In this document: in pieces, positions 11,601 through 24,783 of the stretch
How the letters are laid out: the number at the start of each line of letters is the position of its first letter
Numbering within the stretch: position 1 is the first letter of the stretch
Assembly (NCBI RefSeq): GCF_052857255.1
Contig: NC_135505.1
Span: forward strand, 21,872,269-21,936,268
DNA length: 64,000 nt
Reading direction: 5' to 3'
From: Amblyomma americanum
Lineage: Eukaryota; Arthropoda; Arachnida; Ixodida; Ixodidae
Made by a program: the position numbers and the translations under genes
The notes under the pieces: model-generated
What the model was told of the DNA's origin: nothing
Seen by the model: only the letters and a program-made list of their open reading frames with translations
Database searches by the model: none

Positions 11601-14600
11601 CGAGCATAGATTTTACAAGTCGTCGATGAGTAGAGTAGAGAAAGGTGTAAACTTTTAATCTCATTACAGCGCGAAAACTTGTATTCCGGCTCAAAAAAAC
11701 GGGATACATCGTTTTAGATCGAAACTAGCAAGATTCACGAGCATCGATTTTACAAGTCGTCGAAAAGTACACGAGAAAAAGGTGCAAACTTTTTCTCTCA
11801 GAACTGCGCGAAAAGTTGTATTTCGGCTCAAAACAACGGGATACATCGTTTTAGATCGAAACAAGCAAAATTCACGAGCATCGATTTGACAAGTCGTCGA
11901 AGAGTAGACGAGAGAAAGCTGTAAACTTTTTCTCTCAGAACAGCGCGAAAACTTGTATTCCGTTTCAAAACAACGGGATACATCGTTTTAGATCGCAACT
12001 AGCAAGATTCACGAGCATCGATTTTTCAAGTCCTCGAAGAGTAGACGAAAGAAAGGTGTAAACTTTTTCTCTCAGAACTGCGCGAAAACTTGTATTCCGG
12101 TTCCAAACAACGGGATACATCCTTTTAGATCGAAACTAGCAAGATTCACGAGCATCGATTTTACAAGTCGTCGAAGAGTAGACGAGAGAAAGGTGTTAAC
12201 TTTTTCCCTCAGAACAGCGCGAAAACTTGTATTCCGGCTCAAAACAACGGGATAGATCGTTTTAGATCGAAACTAGCAAAATTCACGAGCATCGATTTTA
12301 CAAGTCGTCGAAGAGTAGACGAGAGAAAGGTGTAAACTTTTTCTCTCAGAACAGCGCGAAAACTTCTATTCCGGCTCAAAACAAAGGGATACATGGTTTA
12401 GATCGAAACTAGCAAGAATTACGAGCATCGATTTTACAAGTCGTCGAAGAGTAGAATAGAGAAAGGTGTAAACTTTTTCTCTCGAAACTGCGCGAAAACT
12501 TGTATTCCGGCTCAAAACAACGGGATACATCGTTTTAGATCGAAACTAGCAAGATTCACGAGCATCGATTTTACAAGTCGTTGAAGAGTAGACGAGAAAA
12601 AGGTGTAAATTTTTTCTCTCAGAACTGCGCGAAAACTTGTGTTCCGGCTCAAAACAACGGGATACATCGTTTTAGATCGAAACTAGCAAAATTCACGAGC
12701 ATCGATTTTACAAGTCGTCGAAGAGTAGAGGAGAGAAGGGTGTAAACTTTTTCTCTCAGAACGGCGCGAAAACTTGTATTCCGGCTCAAAACAACGGGAT
12801 ACATCGTTTTAGATCGAAACTAGCAAGATTCACGAGCATCGATTTTACAAATGGTCGAAGAGTAGACGAGAGAAAGGTGTAAATTTTTTCTTTCAGAACT
12901 GCGCGAAAACTTGTGTTCCGGCTCAAAAGAACGGGATACATCGTTTTAGATCGAAACTAGCAAACTTCACGAGCATCGATTTTGCAAGTCGTCGAAGAGT
13001 AGAGGAGAGAAAGGTGTAAAGTTTTTCTCTCAGAACTGCGCGAAAACTTGTATTCCGGCTCAAAACAACGAGATACATCGTTTTAGATCGAAACTAGCAA
13101 AATTCACGAGCATCGATTTTACAAGTCGTCGAAGAGTAGAGGAGAGAAATGTGTAAACTTTTTCTCTCAGAACTGCGCGAAAACTTGTGTTCCGGCTCAA
13201 AACAACGGGATACCTCGTTTTAGATCGAAACTAGCAAAATTCACGAGCATCGATTTTACAAGTCGTCGAAGAGTAGAGGAGAGAAAGGTGTAAACTTTTT
13301 CTCTCGAAACTGCGCGAAAACTTGTATTCCGGCTCAAAACAACGGGATACATCGTTTTAGATCGAAACAAGCAAGATTCACGGGCATCGATTTTACAAGT
13401 CGTCGAAAGCAGACGAAAAAAAGGTGTAAATTTTTTCTCTCAGAACTGCGCGAAAACTTGTATTCCGGCTCAAAACAAAGGGATACATCGTTTTAGATCG
13501 AAACTAGCAAGAATCACGAGCATCGATTTTAAAAGTCGTCGCAGAGTAGACGAGAGAAGGGTGTAAACTTTTTCTCTCAGAACGGCGCGAAAACTTGTAT
13601 TCCGGCTCAAAACAACGGGATACATCGTTTAAGATCGAAACTAGCAAGATTCACGAGCATATATTTTACAAATCGTCGAAGAGTAGACGAGAAAAAGGTG
13701 TAAATTTTTTCTCTCAGAACTGCGCGAAAACTTGTGTTCCGGCTCAAAACAACGGGATACATCGTTTTAGATCGAAACTAGCAAAATTCACGAGCATCGA
13801 TTTTACAAGTCGTCGAAGAGTAGAGGAGAGAAAGGTGTAAACTTTTTCTCTCAGAACTGCGCGAAAACTTGTGTTCCGGCTCAAAACAACGGGATACATC
13901 GTTTTAGATCGAAACTAGCAAAATTCACGAGCATCGATTTTAAAAGTCGTCGCAGAGTAGACGAGAGAAGGGTGTAAACTTTTTCTCTCAGAACGGCGCG
14001 AAAACTTGTATTCCGGCTCAAAAAAACGGGATACATCGTTTTAGATCGAAACTAGCAAGATTCACGAGCATCGATTTTACAAGTCGTCGAAAAGTACACG
14101 AGAAAAAGGTGCAAACTTTTTCTCTCAGAACTGCGCGAAAAGTTGTATTTCGGCTCAAAACAACGGGATACATCGTTTTAGATCGAAACAAGCAAAATTC
14201 ACGAGCATCGATTTGACAAGTCGTCGAAGAGTAGACGAGAGAAAGGTGTAAACTATTTCTCTCAGAACTGCGCGAAAACTTGTATTCCGGCTCAAAACAA
14301 CGGGATACATCGTTTTAGATCGAAACTAGCAAGATTCACGAGCATCGATTTTACAAGTCCTCGAAGAGTAGACGAGAGAATGGTGCAAACTTTTTCTTTC
14401 AGAACTGCGCGAAAACTTGTATTCCGGCTCAAAACAAAGTGATACATCGTTTTAGATCGAAACTATTAGAATTCACGAGCATCGATTTTACAAATCGTCG
14501 AAGAGTAGACGAGAAAAAGGTGTAAATTTTTTCTCTCAGAACTCGCGAAATCTTGTATTCCGGCTCAAAACAACGGGATACATCGTTTTAGATCGAAACT

Positions 14601-14799
14601 AGCAAGATTCACGAGCATCGATTTTACAAATCGTCGAAGAGTAGACGAGAGAAAGGTGTAAATTTTTTTCTCAGAACTGCGTGAAAACTTCTATTCCGGC
14701 TCAAAACAAATGGACCATCGTTTTAGATCGAAACTAGCAATATTCACGAGCATCGATTTTACAAGTCGTCGAAGAGTAGACGAGAGAAAGCTGTAAACT
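8621..14799 (+). repeat. Mosaic satellite region with partial block copies
   Basis: About 45 monomers in which short strings match other places without forming one clean tandem unit. The string at about 9300-10100 recurs near 15048-15850 (offset 5747, about 42 monomers). Part of 8740-9160 resembles 12870-13260. Part of 10380-10760 resembles 13530-13900. The subtype with GAAAGCTG followed by CCGTTTCAAAAC and GATCGCAACTAG appears near 11915 and again near 1240, 17795, 21070 and 21890. No non-satellite sequence was seen. Confidence 0.7.
10640..11461 (+). repeat. 411 bp (three-monomer) tandem duplication
   Basis: The trimer contains the markers GATACCTCG, CATCGATTTGACAAG and GATGAGTAGAGTAGAG followed by TTTTAATCTCATTAC. 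It is present twice in direct succession; the marker TAGAGAAAG falls at 10951 and 11362, an offset of 411 bp. The last marker appears a third time at 11636, two monomers later, suggesting a further partial copy. The copies differ by only a few bases, for example GAGAAGGG against GAGAAAGG. Confidence 0.75.
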
Positions 14800-17700
14800 T
14801 TTTCTCTCAGAACTGCGCGAAAACTTGTGTTCCGGCTCAAAACAACGGGATACCTCGTTTTAGATCGAAACTAGCAAAATTCACGAGCATCGATTTTACA
14901 AGTCGTCGAAGAGTAGAGGAGAGAAAGGTGTAATTTTTTCTCTCAGAACTGCGCGAAAACTTGTATTCCGGCTCAAAACAACGAGATACATCGTTTTAGA
15001 TCGAAACTAGCAAGATTCACGAGCATAGATTTTACAAGTCGTCGATGAGTAGAGGAGAGAAAGGTGTAAACTTTTTCTCTCATTACAGCGCGAAGACTTG
15101 TATTCCGGCTCAAAAAAACGGGATACATCGTTTTAGATCAAAACTAGCAAGATTCACGAGCATCGATTTTACAAGTCGTCGAAAAGTACACGAGAAAAAG
15201 GTGCAAACATTTTCTCTCAGAACTGCGCGAAAAGTTGTATTTCGGCTCAAAACAACGGGATACATCGTTTTAGATCGAAACAAGCAAAATTCACGAGCAT
15301 CGATTTTACAAGTCGTCGAAGAGTAGACGAGAGAAAGGTGTAAACTATTTCTCTCAGAACTGCGCGAAAACTTGTATTCCGGCTCAAAACAACGGGATAC
15401 ATCGTTTTAGATCGAAACTAGCAAGATTCACGAGCATCGATTTTACAAGTCGTTGAAGAGTAGACGAGAAAAAGGTGTAAATTTTTCTCTCAGAACTGCG
15501 CGAAAACTTGTGTTCCGGCTCAAAACAACGGGATACATCGTTTTAGATCGAAACTAGCAAAATTCACGAGCATCGATTTTACAAGTCGTCGAAGAGTAGA
15601 CGAGAGAAAGGTGTAAACTTTTTCTCTCAGAGCAGCGCGAAAACTTGTATTCCGGCTCAAAACAACGAGAGACATCGTTTTAGATTGAAACTAGCAAGAT
15701 TCACGAGCATAGATTTTACAAGTCGTCAAAGAGTAGAGGAGAGAAAGGTGTAAACTTTTTCTCTCAGAACAGCGCGAAAACTTGTATTCTGGCTCAAAAA
15801 AACGGGATACATCGTTTTAGATCGAAACTAGCAAGATTCATGAGCATCGATTTTACAAGTCGTCGAAGAGTACACGAGAAAAAGGTGCAAACTTTTTCTC
15901 TCAGAACTGCGCGAAAAGTTGTATTTCGGCTCAAAACAACGAGATACATCGTTTTAGATCGAAACTAGCAAGATTCACGAGCATCGATTTTACAAGTCGT
16001 CGAAGAGTAGACGAAAAAAGGTGTAAATTTTTTTTCTCAAAACTGCGCGAAAACTTGTATTCGGGCTCAAAACAAAGGGATACATGGTTTAGATCGAAAC
16101 TAGCAAGAATTACGAGCATCGATTTTACAAGTCGTCGAAGAGTAGAGGAGAGAAAGGTGTAAACTTTTTCTCTCGAAACTGCGCGAAAACTTGTATTCCG
16201 GCTCAAAACAACGGGATACATCGTTTTAGATCGAAACAAGCAAGATTCACGGGCATCGATTTTACAAGTCGTCGAAAGCAGACGAAAAAAAGGTGTAAAT
16301 TTTTTCTCTCAGAACTGCGCGAAAACTTGTATTCCGGCTCAAAACAAAGGGATACATCGTTTTAGATCGAAACTAGCAAGAATCACGAGCATCGATTTTA
16401 CAAGTCGTCGCAGAGTAGACGAGAGAAGGGTGTAAACTTTTTCTCTCAGAACGGCGCGAAAACTTGTATTCCGGCTCAAAACAACGGGATACATCGTTTA
16501 AGATCGAAACTAGCAAGATTCACGAGCATCCAATTTACAAATCGTCGAAGAGTAGACGAGAAAAAGGTGTAAATTTTTTCTCTCAGAACTGCGCGAAAAC
16601 TTGTGTTCCGGCTCAAAACAACGGGATACATCGTTTTAGATGGAAACTAGCAAAATTAACGAGCATCGATTTTACAAGTCGTCGAAGAGTAGAGGAGAGA
16701 AAGGTGTAAACTTTTTCTCTCAGAACTGCGCGAAAACTTGTGTTCCGGCTCAAAACAACGGGATACATCGTTTTAGATCGAAACTAGCAAAATTAACGAG
16801 CATCGATTTTACAAGTCGTCGAAGAGTAGAGGAGAGAAAGGTGTAAACTTTTTCTCTCAGAACTGCGCGAAAACTTGTGTTCCGGCTCAAAACAACGGGA
16901 TACATCGTTTTAGATGGAAACTAGCAAAATTAACGAGCATCGATTTTACAAGTCGTCGAAGAGTAGAGGAGAGAAAGGTGTAAACTTTTTCTCTCAGAAC
17001 TGCGCGAAAACTTGTATTCCGGCTCAAAAAAACGGGATACATCGTTTTAGATCGAAACTAGCAAGATTCACGAGCATCGATTTTACAAGTCGTCGAAAAG
17101 TACACGAGAAAAAGGTGCAAACTTTTTCTCTCAGAACTGCGCGAAAAGTTGTAATTCGGCTCAAAACAACGGGATACATCGTTTTAGATCGAAACAAGCA
17201 AAATTCACGAGCATCGATTTGACAAGTCGTCGAAGAGTAGACGAGAGAAAGGTGTAAACTATTTCTCTCAGAACTGCGCGAAAACTTGTATTCCGGCTCA
17301 AAACAACGGGATACATCGTTTTAGATCGAAACTAGCAATATTCACGAGCATCGATTTTACAAGTCCTCGAAGAGTAGACGAGAGAATGGTGCAAACTTTT
17401 TCTTTCAGAACTGCGCGAAAACTTGTATTCCGGCTCAAAACAACGGGATACATCGTTTTAGATCGAAACTATTAGAATTCACGAGCATCGATTTTACAAA
17501 TCGTCGAAGAGTAGACGAGAAAAAGGTGTAAATTCTTTCTCTCAGAACTCGCGAAAACTTGTATTCCGGCTCAAAACAACGGGATACATCGTTTTAGATC
17601 GAAACTAGCAAGATTCACGAGCATCGATTTTACAAATCGTCGAAGAGTACACGAGAGAAAGGTGTAAATTTTTTTCTCAGAACTGCGTGAAAACTTCTAT

Positions 17701-18140
17701 TCCGGCTCAAAACAAATGGACCATCGTTTTAGATCGAAACTAGCAAAATTCACGAGCATCGATTTTACAAGTCGTCGAAGAGTAGACGAGAGAAAGCTGT
17801 AAACTTTTTCTCTCAGAACAGCGCGAAAACTTGTATTCCGTTTCAAAACAACGGGATACATCGTTTTAGATCGCAACTAGCAAGATTCACGAGCATCGAT
17901 TTTTCAAGTCCTCGAAGAGTAGACGAAAGAAAGGTGTAAACTTTTTCTCTCAGAACTGCGCGAAAACTTGTATTCCGGTTCCAAACAACGGGATACATCC
18001 TTTTAGATCGAAACTAGCAAGATTCACGAGCATCGATTTTACAAGTCGTCGAAGAGTAGACGAGAGAAAGGTGTAAACTTTTTCTCTCAGAACGGCGCGA
18101 AAACTTGTATTCCGGCTCAAAACAACGGGATACATCGTTT
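14800..18140 (+). repeat. 28-monomer HOR, copy 1 (longer version)
   Basis: This block matches 18628-21420. The offset is 3827-3828 bp up to about 16550 and 3279 bp after about 17240, because copy 2 lacks four monomers. Shared markers include GATACCTCG, TAATTTTTTCTC, the CATTACAGCGCGAAG monomer, GAAAGCAGACG, and the CCGGTTCCAAAC and CATCCTTTTAG monomer. The full spacing of 3828 bp equals 28 monomers. Confidence 0.82.
16575..16985 (+). repeat. Local expansion of monomers with AAAATTAACGAG
   Basis: Three neighbouring monomers carry the unusual AAAATTAACGAGC, and the first and third also carry GATGGAAACTAG at the same spacing of 274 bp (about 16640 and 16914). These changes are absent from the equivalent part of the second 28-monomer copy. 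They were therefore probably made and spread locally after the larger duplication, or lost with the four missing monomers. Confidence 0.7.
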
Positions 18141-18627
18141 TAGATCGAAACTAGCAAAATTCACGAGCATCGATTTTACAAGTCGTCGAAGAGTAGAGGA
18201 GAGAAGGGTGTAAACTTTTTCTCTCAGAACGGCGCGAAAACTTGTATTCCGGCTCAAAACAACGGGATACATCGTTTTAGATCGAAACTAGCAAGATTCA
18301 CGAGCATCGATTTTACAAATCGTCGAAGAGTAGACGAGAGAAAGGTGTAAATTTTTTCTTTCAGAACTGCGCGAAAACTTGTGTTCCGGCTCAAAAGAAC
18401 GGGATACATCGTTTTAGATCAAAACTAGCAAAATTCACGAGCATCGATTTTATAAGTCGTCGAAGAGTAGAGGAGAGAAAGGTGTAAAGTTTTTCTCTCA
18501 GAACTGCGCGAAAACTTGTATTCCGGCTCAAAACAACGAGATACATCGTTTTAGATCGAAACTAGCAAAATTCACGAGCATCGATTTTACAAGTCGTTGA
18601 AGAGTAGAGGGGAGAAATGTGTAAACT

Positions 18628-21420
18628 TTTTCTCTCAGAACTGCGCGAAAACTTGTGTTCCGGCTCAAAACAACGGGATACCTCGTTTTAGATCAAAACT
18701 AGCAAAATTCACGAGCATCGATTTTACAAGTCGTCGAAGAGTAGAGGAGAGAAAGGTGTAATTTTTTCTCTCAGAACTGCGCGAAAACTTGTATTCCGGC
18801 TCAAAACAACGAGATACATCGTTTTAGATCGAAACTAGCAAGATTCACGAGCATAGATTTTACAAGTCGTCGATGAGTAGAGGAGAGAAAGGTGTAAACT
18901 TTTTCTCTCATTACAGCGCGAAGACTTGTATTCCGGCTCAAAAAAACGGGATACATCGTTTTAGATCAAAACTAGCAAGATTCACGAGCATCGATTTTAC
19001 AAGTCGTCGAAAAGTACACGAGAAAAAGGTGCAAACTTTTTCTCTCAGAACTGCGCGAAAAGTTGTATTTCGGCTCAAAACAACGGGATACATCGTTTTA
19101 GATCGAAACAAGCAAAATTCACGAGCATCGATTTTACAAGTCGTCGAAGAGTAGACGAGAGAAAGGTGTAAACTATTTCTCTCAGAACTGCGCGAAAACT
19201 TGTATTCCGGCTCAAAACAACGGGATACATCGTTTTAGATCGAAACTAGCAAGATTCACGAGCATCGATTTTACAAGTCGTTGAAGAGTAGACGAAAAAA
19301 AGTGTAAATTTTTCTCTCAGAACTGCGCGAAAACTTGTGTTCCGGGTCAAAACAACGGGATACATCGTTTTAGATCGAAACTAGCAAAATTCACGAGCAT
19401 CGATTTTACAAGTCGTCGAAGAGTAGACGAGAGAAAGGTGTAAACTTTTTCTCTCAGAACAGCGCGAAAACTTGTATTCCGGCTCAAAACAACGAGATAC
19501 ATCGTTTTAGATCGAAACTAGCAAGATTCACGAGCATAGATTTTACAAGTCGTCAAAGAGTAGAGGAGAGAAAGGTGTAAACTTTTTCTCTCAGAACAGC
19601 GCGAAAACTTGTATTCTGGCTCAAAAAAACGGGATACATCGTTTTAGATCAAAACTAGCAAGATTCACGAGCATCGATTTTACAAGTCGTCGAAGAGTAC
19701 ACGAGAAAAAGGTGCAAACTTTTTCTCTCAGAACTGCGCGAAAAGTTGTATTTCGGCTCAAAACAACGAGATACATCGTTTTAGATCGAAACTAGCAAGA
19801 TTCACGAGCATCGATTTTACAAGTCGTCGAAGAGTAGACGAAAAAAGGTGTAAATTTTTTTTCTCAAAACTGCGCGAAAACTTGTATTCCGGCTCAAAAC
19901 AAAGGGATACATGGTTTAGATCGAAACTAGCAAGAATTACGAGCATCGATTTTACAAGTCGTCGAAGAGTAGAGGAGAGAAAGGTGTAAACTTTTTCTCT
20001 CGAAACTGCGCGAAAACTTGTATTCCGGCTCAAAACAACGGGATACATCGTTTTAGATCGAAACAAGCAAGATTCACGGGCATCGATTTTACAAGTCGTC
20101 GAAAGCAGACGAAAAAAAGGTGTAAATTTTTTCTCTCAGAACTGCGCGAAAACTTGTATTCCGGCTCAAAACAAAGGGATACATCGTTTTAGATCGAAAC
20201 TAGCAAGAATCACGAGCATCGATTTTACAAGTCGTCGCAGAGTAGACGAGAGAAGGGTGTAAACTTTTTCTCTCAGAACGGCGCGAAAACTTGTATTCCG
20301 GCTCAAAACAACGGGATACATCGTTTAAGATCGAAACTAGCAAGATTCACGAGCATCCATTTTACAAATCGTCGAAGAGTGGACGAAAAAAAGGTGTAAA
20401 TTTTTTCTCTCAGAACTGCGCGAAAACTTGTGTTCCGGCTCAAAACAACGGGATACATCGTTTTAGATCGAAACAAGCAAAATTCACGAGCATCGATTTG
20501 ACAAGTCGTCGAAGAGTAGACGAGAGAAAGGTGTAAACTATTTCTCTCAGAACTGCGCGAAAACTTGTATTCCGGCTCAAAACAACGGGATACATCGTTT
20601 TAGATCGAAACTAGCAAGATTCACGAGCATCGATTTTACAAGTCCTCGAAGAGTAGACGAGAGAATGGTGCAAACTTTTTCTTTCAGAACTGCGCGAAAA
20701 CTTGTATTCCGGCTCAAAACAAAATGAAACATCGTTTTAGATCGAAACTATTAGAATTCACGAGCATCGATTTTACAAATCGTCGAAGAGTAGACGAGAA
20801 AAAGGTGTAAATTTTTTCTCTCAGAACTCGCGAAAACTTGTATTCCGGCTCAAAACAACGGGATACATCGTTTTAGATCGAAACTAGCAAGATTCACGAG
20901 CATCGATTTTACAAATCGTCGAAGAGTAGACGAGAGAAAGGTGTAAATTTTTTTCTCAGAACTGCGTGAAAACTTCTATTCCGGCTCAAAACAAATGGAC
21001 CATCGTTTTAGATCGAAACTAGCAAAATTCACGAGCATCGATTTTACAAGTCGTCGAAGAGTAGACGAGAGAAAGCTGTAAACTTTTTCTCTCAGAACAG
21101 CGCGAAAACTTGTATTCCGTTTCAAAACAACGGGATACATCGTTTTAGATCGCAACTAGCAAGATTCACGAGCATCGATTTTTCACGTCCTCGAAGAGTA
21201 GACGAAAGAAAGGTGTAAACTTTTTCTCTCAGAACTGCGCGAAAACTTGTATTCCGGTTCCAAACAACGGGATACATCCTTTTAGATCAAAACTAGCAAG
21301 ATTCACGAGCATCGATTTTACAAGTCGTCGAAGAGTAGACGAGAGAAAGGTGCAAACTTTTTCTCTCAGAACTGCGCGAAAACTTGTATTCCGACTCAAA
21401 ACAACGGGATACATCGTTTT
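18628..21420 (+). repeat. 28-monomer HOR, copy 2 (four monomers deleted)
   Basis: Second copy of the 14.8 kb block. Relative to copy 1 it is missing about 548 bp between about 20460 and 20520, exactly four monomers, with no break in the 137 bp phase. The junction joins a GTGTTCCGG monomer to the AAACAAGCAAAATTC and GATTTGACAAG monomer. Beyond about 21420 the two copies diverge. Confidence 0.8.
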
Positions 21421-22245
21421 AGATCGAAACTATTAGAATTCACGAGCATCGATTTTACAAGCCGTCGAATAGTAGACGAGAGAAAGGTGTAAACGTTTTC
21501 TCTCAGAACTGCGCGAAAACTTGTATTCCGGCTCAAATCAACGGGATACATCGTTTTAGATCAAAACAAGCAAAATTCACGAGCATCGTTTTTACAAGTC
21601 GTCGAAGAGTAGACGAGAGAAAGGTGTAAACTTTTTCTCTCAGAACTGCGCGAAAACTTGTATTCCAGCTCAAAACAACGGGATACATCGTTTTAGATCG
21701 AAACTAGCAAGATTCACGAGCATCGATTTTACAAATCGTCGAAGAGTAGACGAGAGAAAGGTGTAAATTTTTTTCTCAGAACTGCGTGAAAACTTCTATT
21801 CCGGCTCAAAACAAATGAACCATCGTTTTAGATCGAAACTAGCAAAATTCACGAGCATCGATTTTAAAAGTCGTCGAAGAGTAGACGAGAGAAAGCTGTA
21901 AACTTTTTCTCTCAGAACAGCGCGAAAACTTGTATTCCGTTTCAAAACAAAGGGATACATCGTTTTAGATCGCAACTAGCAAGATTCACGAGCATCGATT
22001 TTTCAAGTCCTCGAAGAGTAGACGAAAGAAAGGTGTAAACTTTTTCTCTCAGAACTGCGCGAAAACTTGTATTCCGGTTCCAAACAACGGGATACATCCT
22101 TTTAGATCGAAACTAGCAAGATTCACGAGCATCGATTTTACAAGTCGTCGAAGAGTAGACGAGAGAAAGGTGCAAACTTTCTCTCTCAGAACTACGCGAA
22201 AACTTGTATTTCGGCTCAAAACAACGGGATACATCGTTTTAGATC
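20880..22245 (+). repeat. Six-monomer duplication (820 bp offset)
   Basis: The string with the unusual monomer AACAAATGGACC, then GAAAGCTG with CCGTTTCAAAAC, then CCGGTTCCAAAC with CATCCTTTTAG, runs from about 20880 to 21425. It recurs from about 21700 to 22245 at an offset of 820 bp. Copy differences include AACAAATGAACC and AACAAAGGGATAC in the second copy. Confidence 0.78.
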
Positions 22246-23110
22246 GAAACTAGAAAGATTCACGAGCATCGATTTTACAAGTCGTCAAAGAGTAGACGAA
22301 TAAAGGTGTAAATTTTTTTCTCAGAACTGCGTGAAAACTTGTATTCTGGCTCAGAAAAACGGGATACATCGTTTTAGATCGAAACTAGCAAGATTCACGA
22401 GCATCGATTTTAAAAGTCGTCGAAGAGTACACGAGAAAAAGGTGCAAACTTTTTCTCTCAGAACTGCGCGAAAAGTTGTATTTCGGCTCAAAACAACGAG
22501 ATACATCGTTTTAGATCGAAACTAGCAAGATTCACGAGCATCGATTTTACAAGTCGTCGAAGAGTAGACGAAAAAAGGTGTAAATTTTTTTTCTCAAAAC
22601 TGCGCGAAAACTTGTATTCCGGCTCAAAACAAAGGGATACATGGTTTAGATCGAAACTAGCAAGAATTACGGGCATCGATTTTACAAGTCGTCGAAGAGT
22701 AGAGGAGAGAAAGGTGTAAACTTTTTCTCTCGAAACTGCGCGAAAACTTGTATTCCGGCTCAAAACAACGGGATACATCGTTTTATATCGAAACAAGCAA
22801 GATTCACGGGCATCGATTTTACAAGTCGTCGAAAGCAGACGAAAAAAAGGTGTAAATTTTTTCTCTCAGAACTGCGCGAAAACTTGTATTCCGGCTCAAA
22901 ACAAAGGGATACATCGTTTTAGATCGAAACTAGCAAGAATCACGAGCATCGATTTTACAAGTCGTCGAAGAGTAGACGAGAGAAGGGTGTAAACTTTTTC
23001 TCTCAGAACGGCGCGAAAACTTGTATTCCGGCTCAAAACAACGGGATACATCGTTTAAGATCGAAACTAGCAAGATTCACGAGCATCCATTTTACAAATC
23101 GTCGAAGAGT
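22240..23110 (+). repeat. Block X, also found near 37.8 and 49.2 kb
   Basis: Markers are GACGAATAAAGG, TATTCTGGCTCAGAAAAAC, GATTTTAAAAGTCG, ATTACGGGCATCG and TTTTATATCG. The same ordered string lies at about 37820-38690 (offset 15580 bp, 114 monomers). It also lies at about 49160-49860 (offset 26924 bp, 197 monomers), where the right part is cut off. The three copies are nearly identical in the shared part. Confidence 0.82.
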
Positions 23111-23417
23111 AGACGAGAGAAAGGTGTAAATTTTTTCTCTCAGAACTGCGCGAAAACTTGTGTTCCGGCTCAAAACAACGGGATACATCGTTTTAGATCG
23201 AAACAAGCAAGATTCACGGGCATCGATTTTACAAGTCGTCGAAAGCAGACGAAAAAAAGGTGTAAATTTTTTCTCTCAGAACTGCGCGAAAACTTGTATT
23301 CCGGCTCAAAACAACGGGATACATCGTTTTAGATCGAAACTAGCAAGAATCACGAGCATCGATTTTACAAGTCGTCGAAGAGTAGACGAGAGAAGGGTGT
23401 AAACTTTTTCTCTCAGA

Positions 23418-24783
23418 ACGGCGCGAAAACTTGTATTCCGGCTCAAAACAACGGGATACATCGTTTAAGATCGAAACTTGCAAGATTCACGAGCATCCAT
23501 TTTACATATCGTCGAAGAGTAGACGAGAGAAAGGTGTAAATTTTTTCTCTCAGAACTGCGCGAAAACTTGTGTTCCGGCTCAAAACAACGGGATACATCG
23601 TTTTAGATCGAAACTAGCAAAATTCACGAGCATCGATTTTACAAGTCGTCGAAGAGTAGAGGAGAGAAAGGTGTAAACTTTTTCTCTCAGAACTGCGCGA
23701 AAACTTGTGTTCCGGCTCAAAACAACGGGATACATCGTTTTAGATCGAAACTAGCAAAATTCACGAGCATCGATTTTACAAGTCGTCGTAGAGTAGAGGA
23801 GAGAAAGGTGTAAATTTTTTCTCTCAGAACTGCGCGAATACTTGTATTCCGGCTCAAAACAACGGGATACATCGTTTTAGATCGAAACAAGCAAGATTCA
23901 CGGGCATCGATTTTACAAGTCGTCGAAAGCAGACGAAAAAAAGGTGTAAATTTTTTCTCTCAGAACTGCGCGAAAACTTGTATTCCGGCTCAAAACAAAG
24001 GGATACATCGTTTTAGATCGAAACTAGCAAGAATCACGAGCATCGATTTTACAAGTCGTCGAAGAGTAGACGAGAGAAGGGTGTAAACTTTTTCTCTCAG
24101 AACAGCGCGAAAACTTGTATTCCGGCTCAAAACAACGGGATAGATCGTTTAAGATCGAAACTAGCAAGATTCACGAGCATCCATTTTTCATATCGTCGAA
24201 GAGTAGACGAGAGAAAGGTGTAAATTTTTTCTCTCAGAACTGCGCGAAAACTTGTGTTCCGGCTCAAAACAACGGGATACATCATTTTAGATCGAAACTA
24301 GCAAAATTCACGAGCATCGATTTTACAAGTCGTCGAAGAGTAGACGAAAAAAGGTGTAAATTTTTTTTCTCCAAACTGCGCGAAAACTTGTATTCCGGCT
24401 CAAAACAAAGGGATACATGGTTTAGATCGAAACTAGCAAGAATTACGAGCATCGATTTTACAAGTCGTCGAAGAGTAGAGGAGAGAAAGGTGTAAACTTT
24501 TTCTCTCGAAACTGCGCGAAAACTTGTATTCCGGCTCAAAACAACGGGATACATCGTTTTAGATCGAAACAAGCAAGATTCACGGGCATCGATTTTACAA
24601 GTCGTCGAAAGCAGACGAAAAAAAGGTGTAAATTTTTTCTCTCAGAACTGCGCGAAAACTTGTATTCCGGCTCAAAACAAAGGGATACATCGTTTTAGAT
24701 CGAAACTAGCAAGAATCACGAGCATCGATTTTACAAGTCGTCGCAGAGTAGACGAGAGAAGGGTGTAAACTTTTTCTCTCAGA
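23418..24783 (+). repeat. Ten-monomer HOR, copy 1 (1366 bp)
   Basis: This block is directly followed by a second copy at 24784-26149, offset 1366 bp. Shared markers are GAAACTTGCAAG, CATTTTACATATCG, CGTCGTAGAG, GAAAGCAGACG and GGGATAGATCG. A three-monomer relative of its start sits just upstream at 23021 (offset 410 bp). The block recurs in expanded form at 50.5-56.4 kb. Confidence 0.83.

Noticed and set aside
15931..16239. Minus-strand open frames of 61-102 codons, often starting at ATG and repeated many times
   Set aside because: They are reverse readings of the same monomers. The repeated peptide stretch inside the longer ones arises because a neighbouring monomer is 135 bp long and stays in phase. 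Identical copies sit inside identical HOR blocks, so conservation is not evidence of selection on protein.
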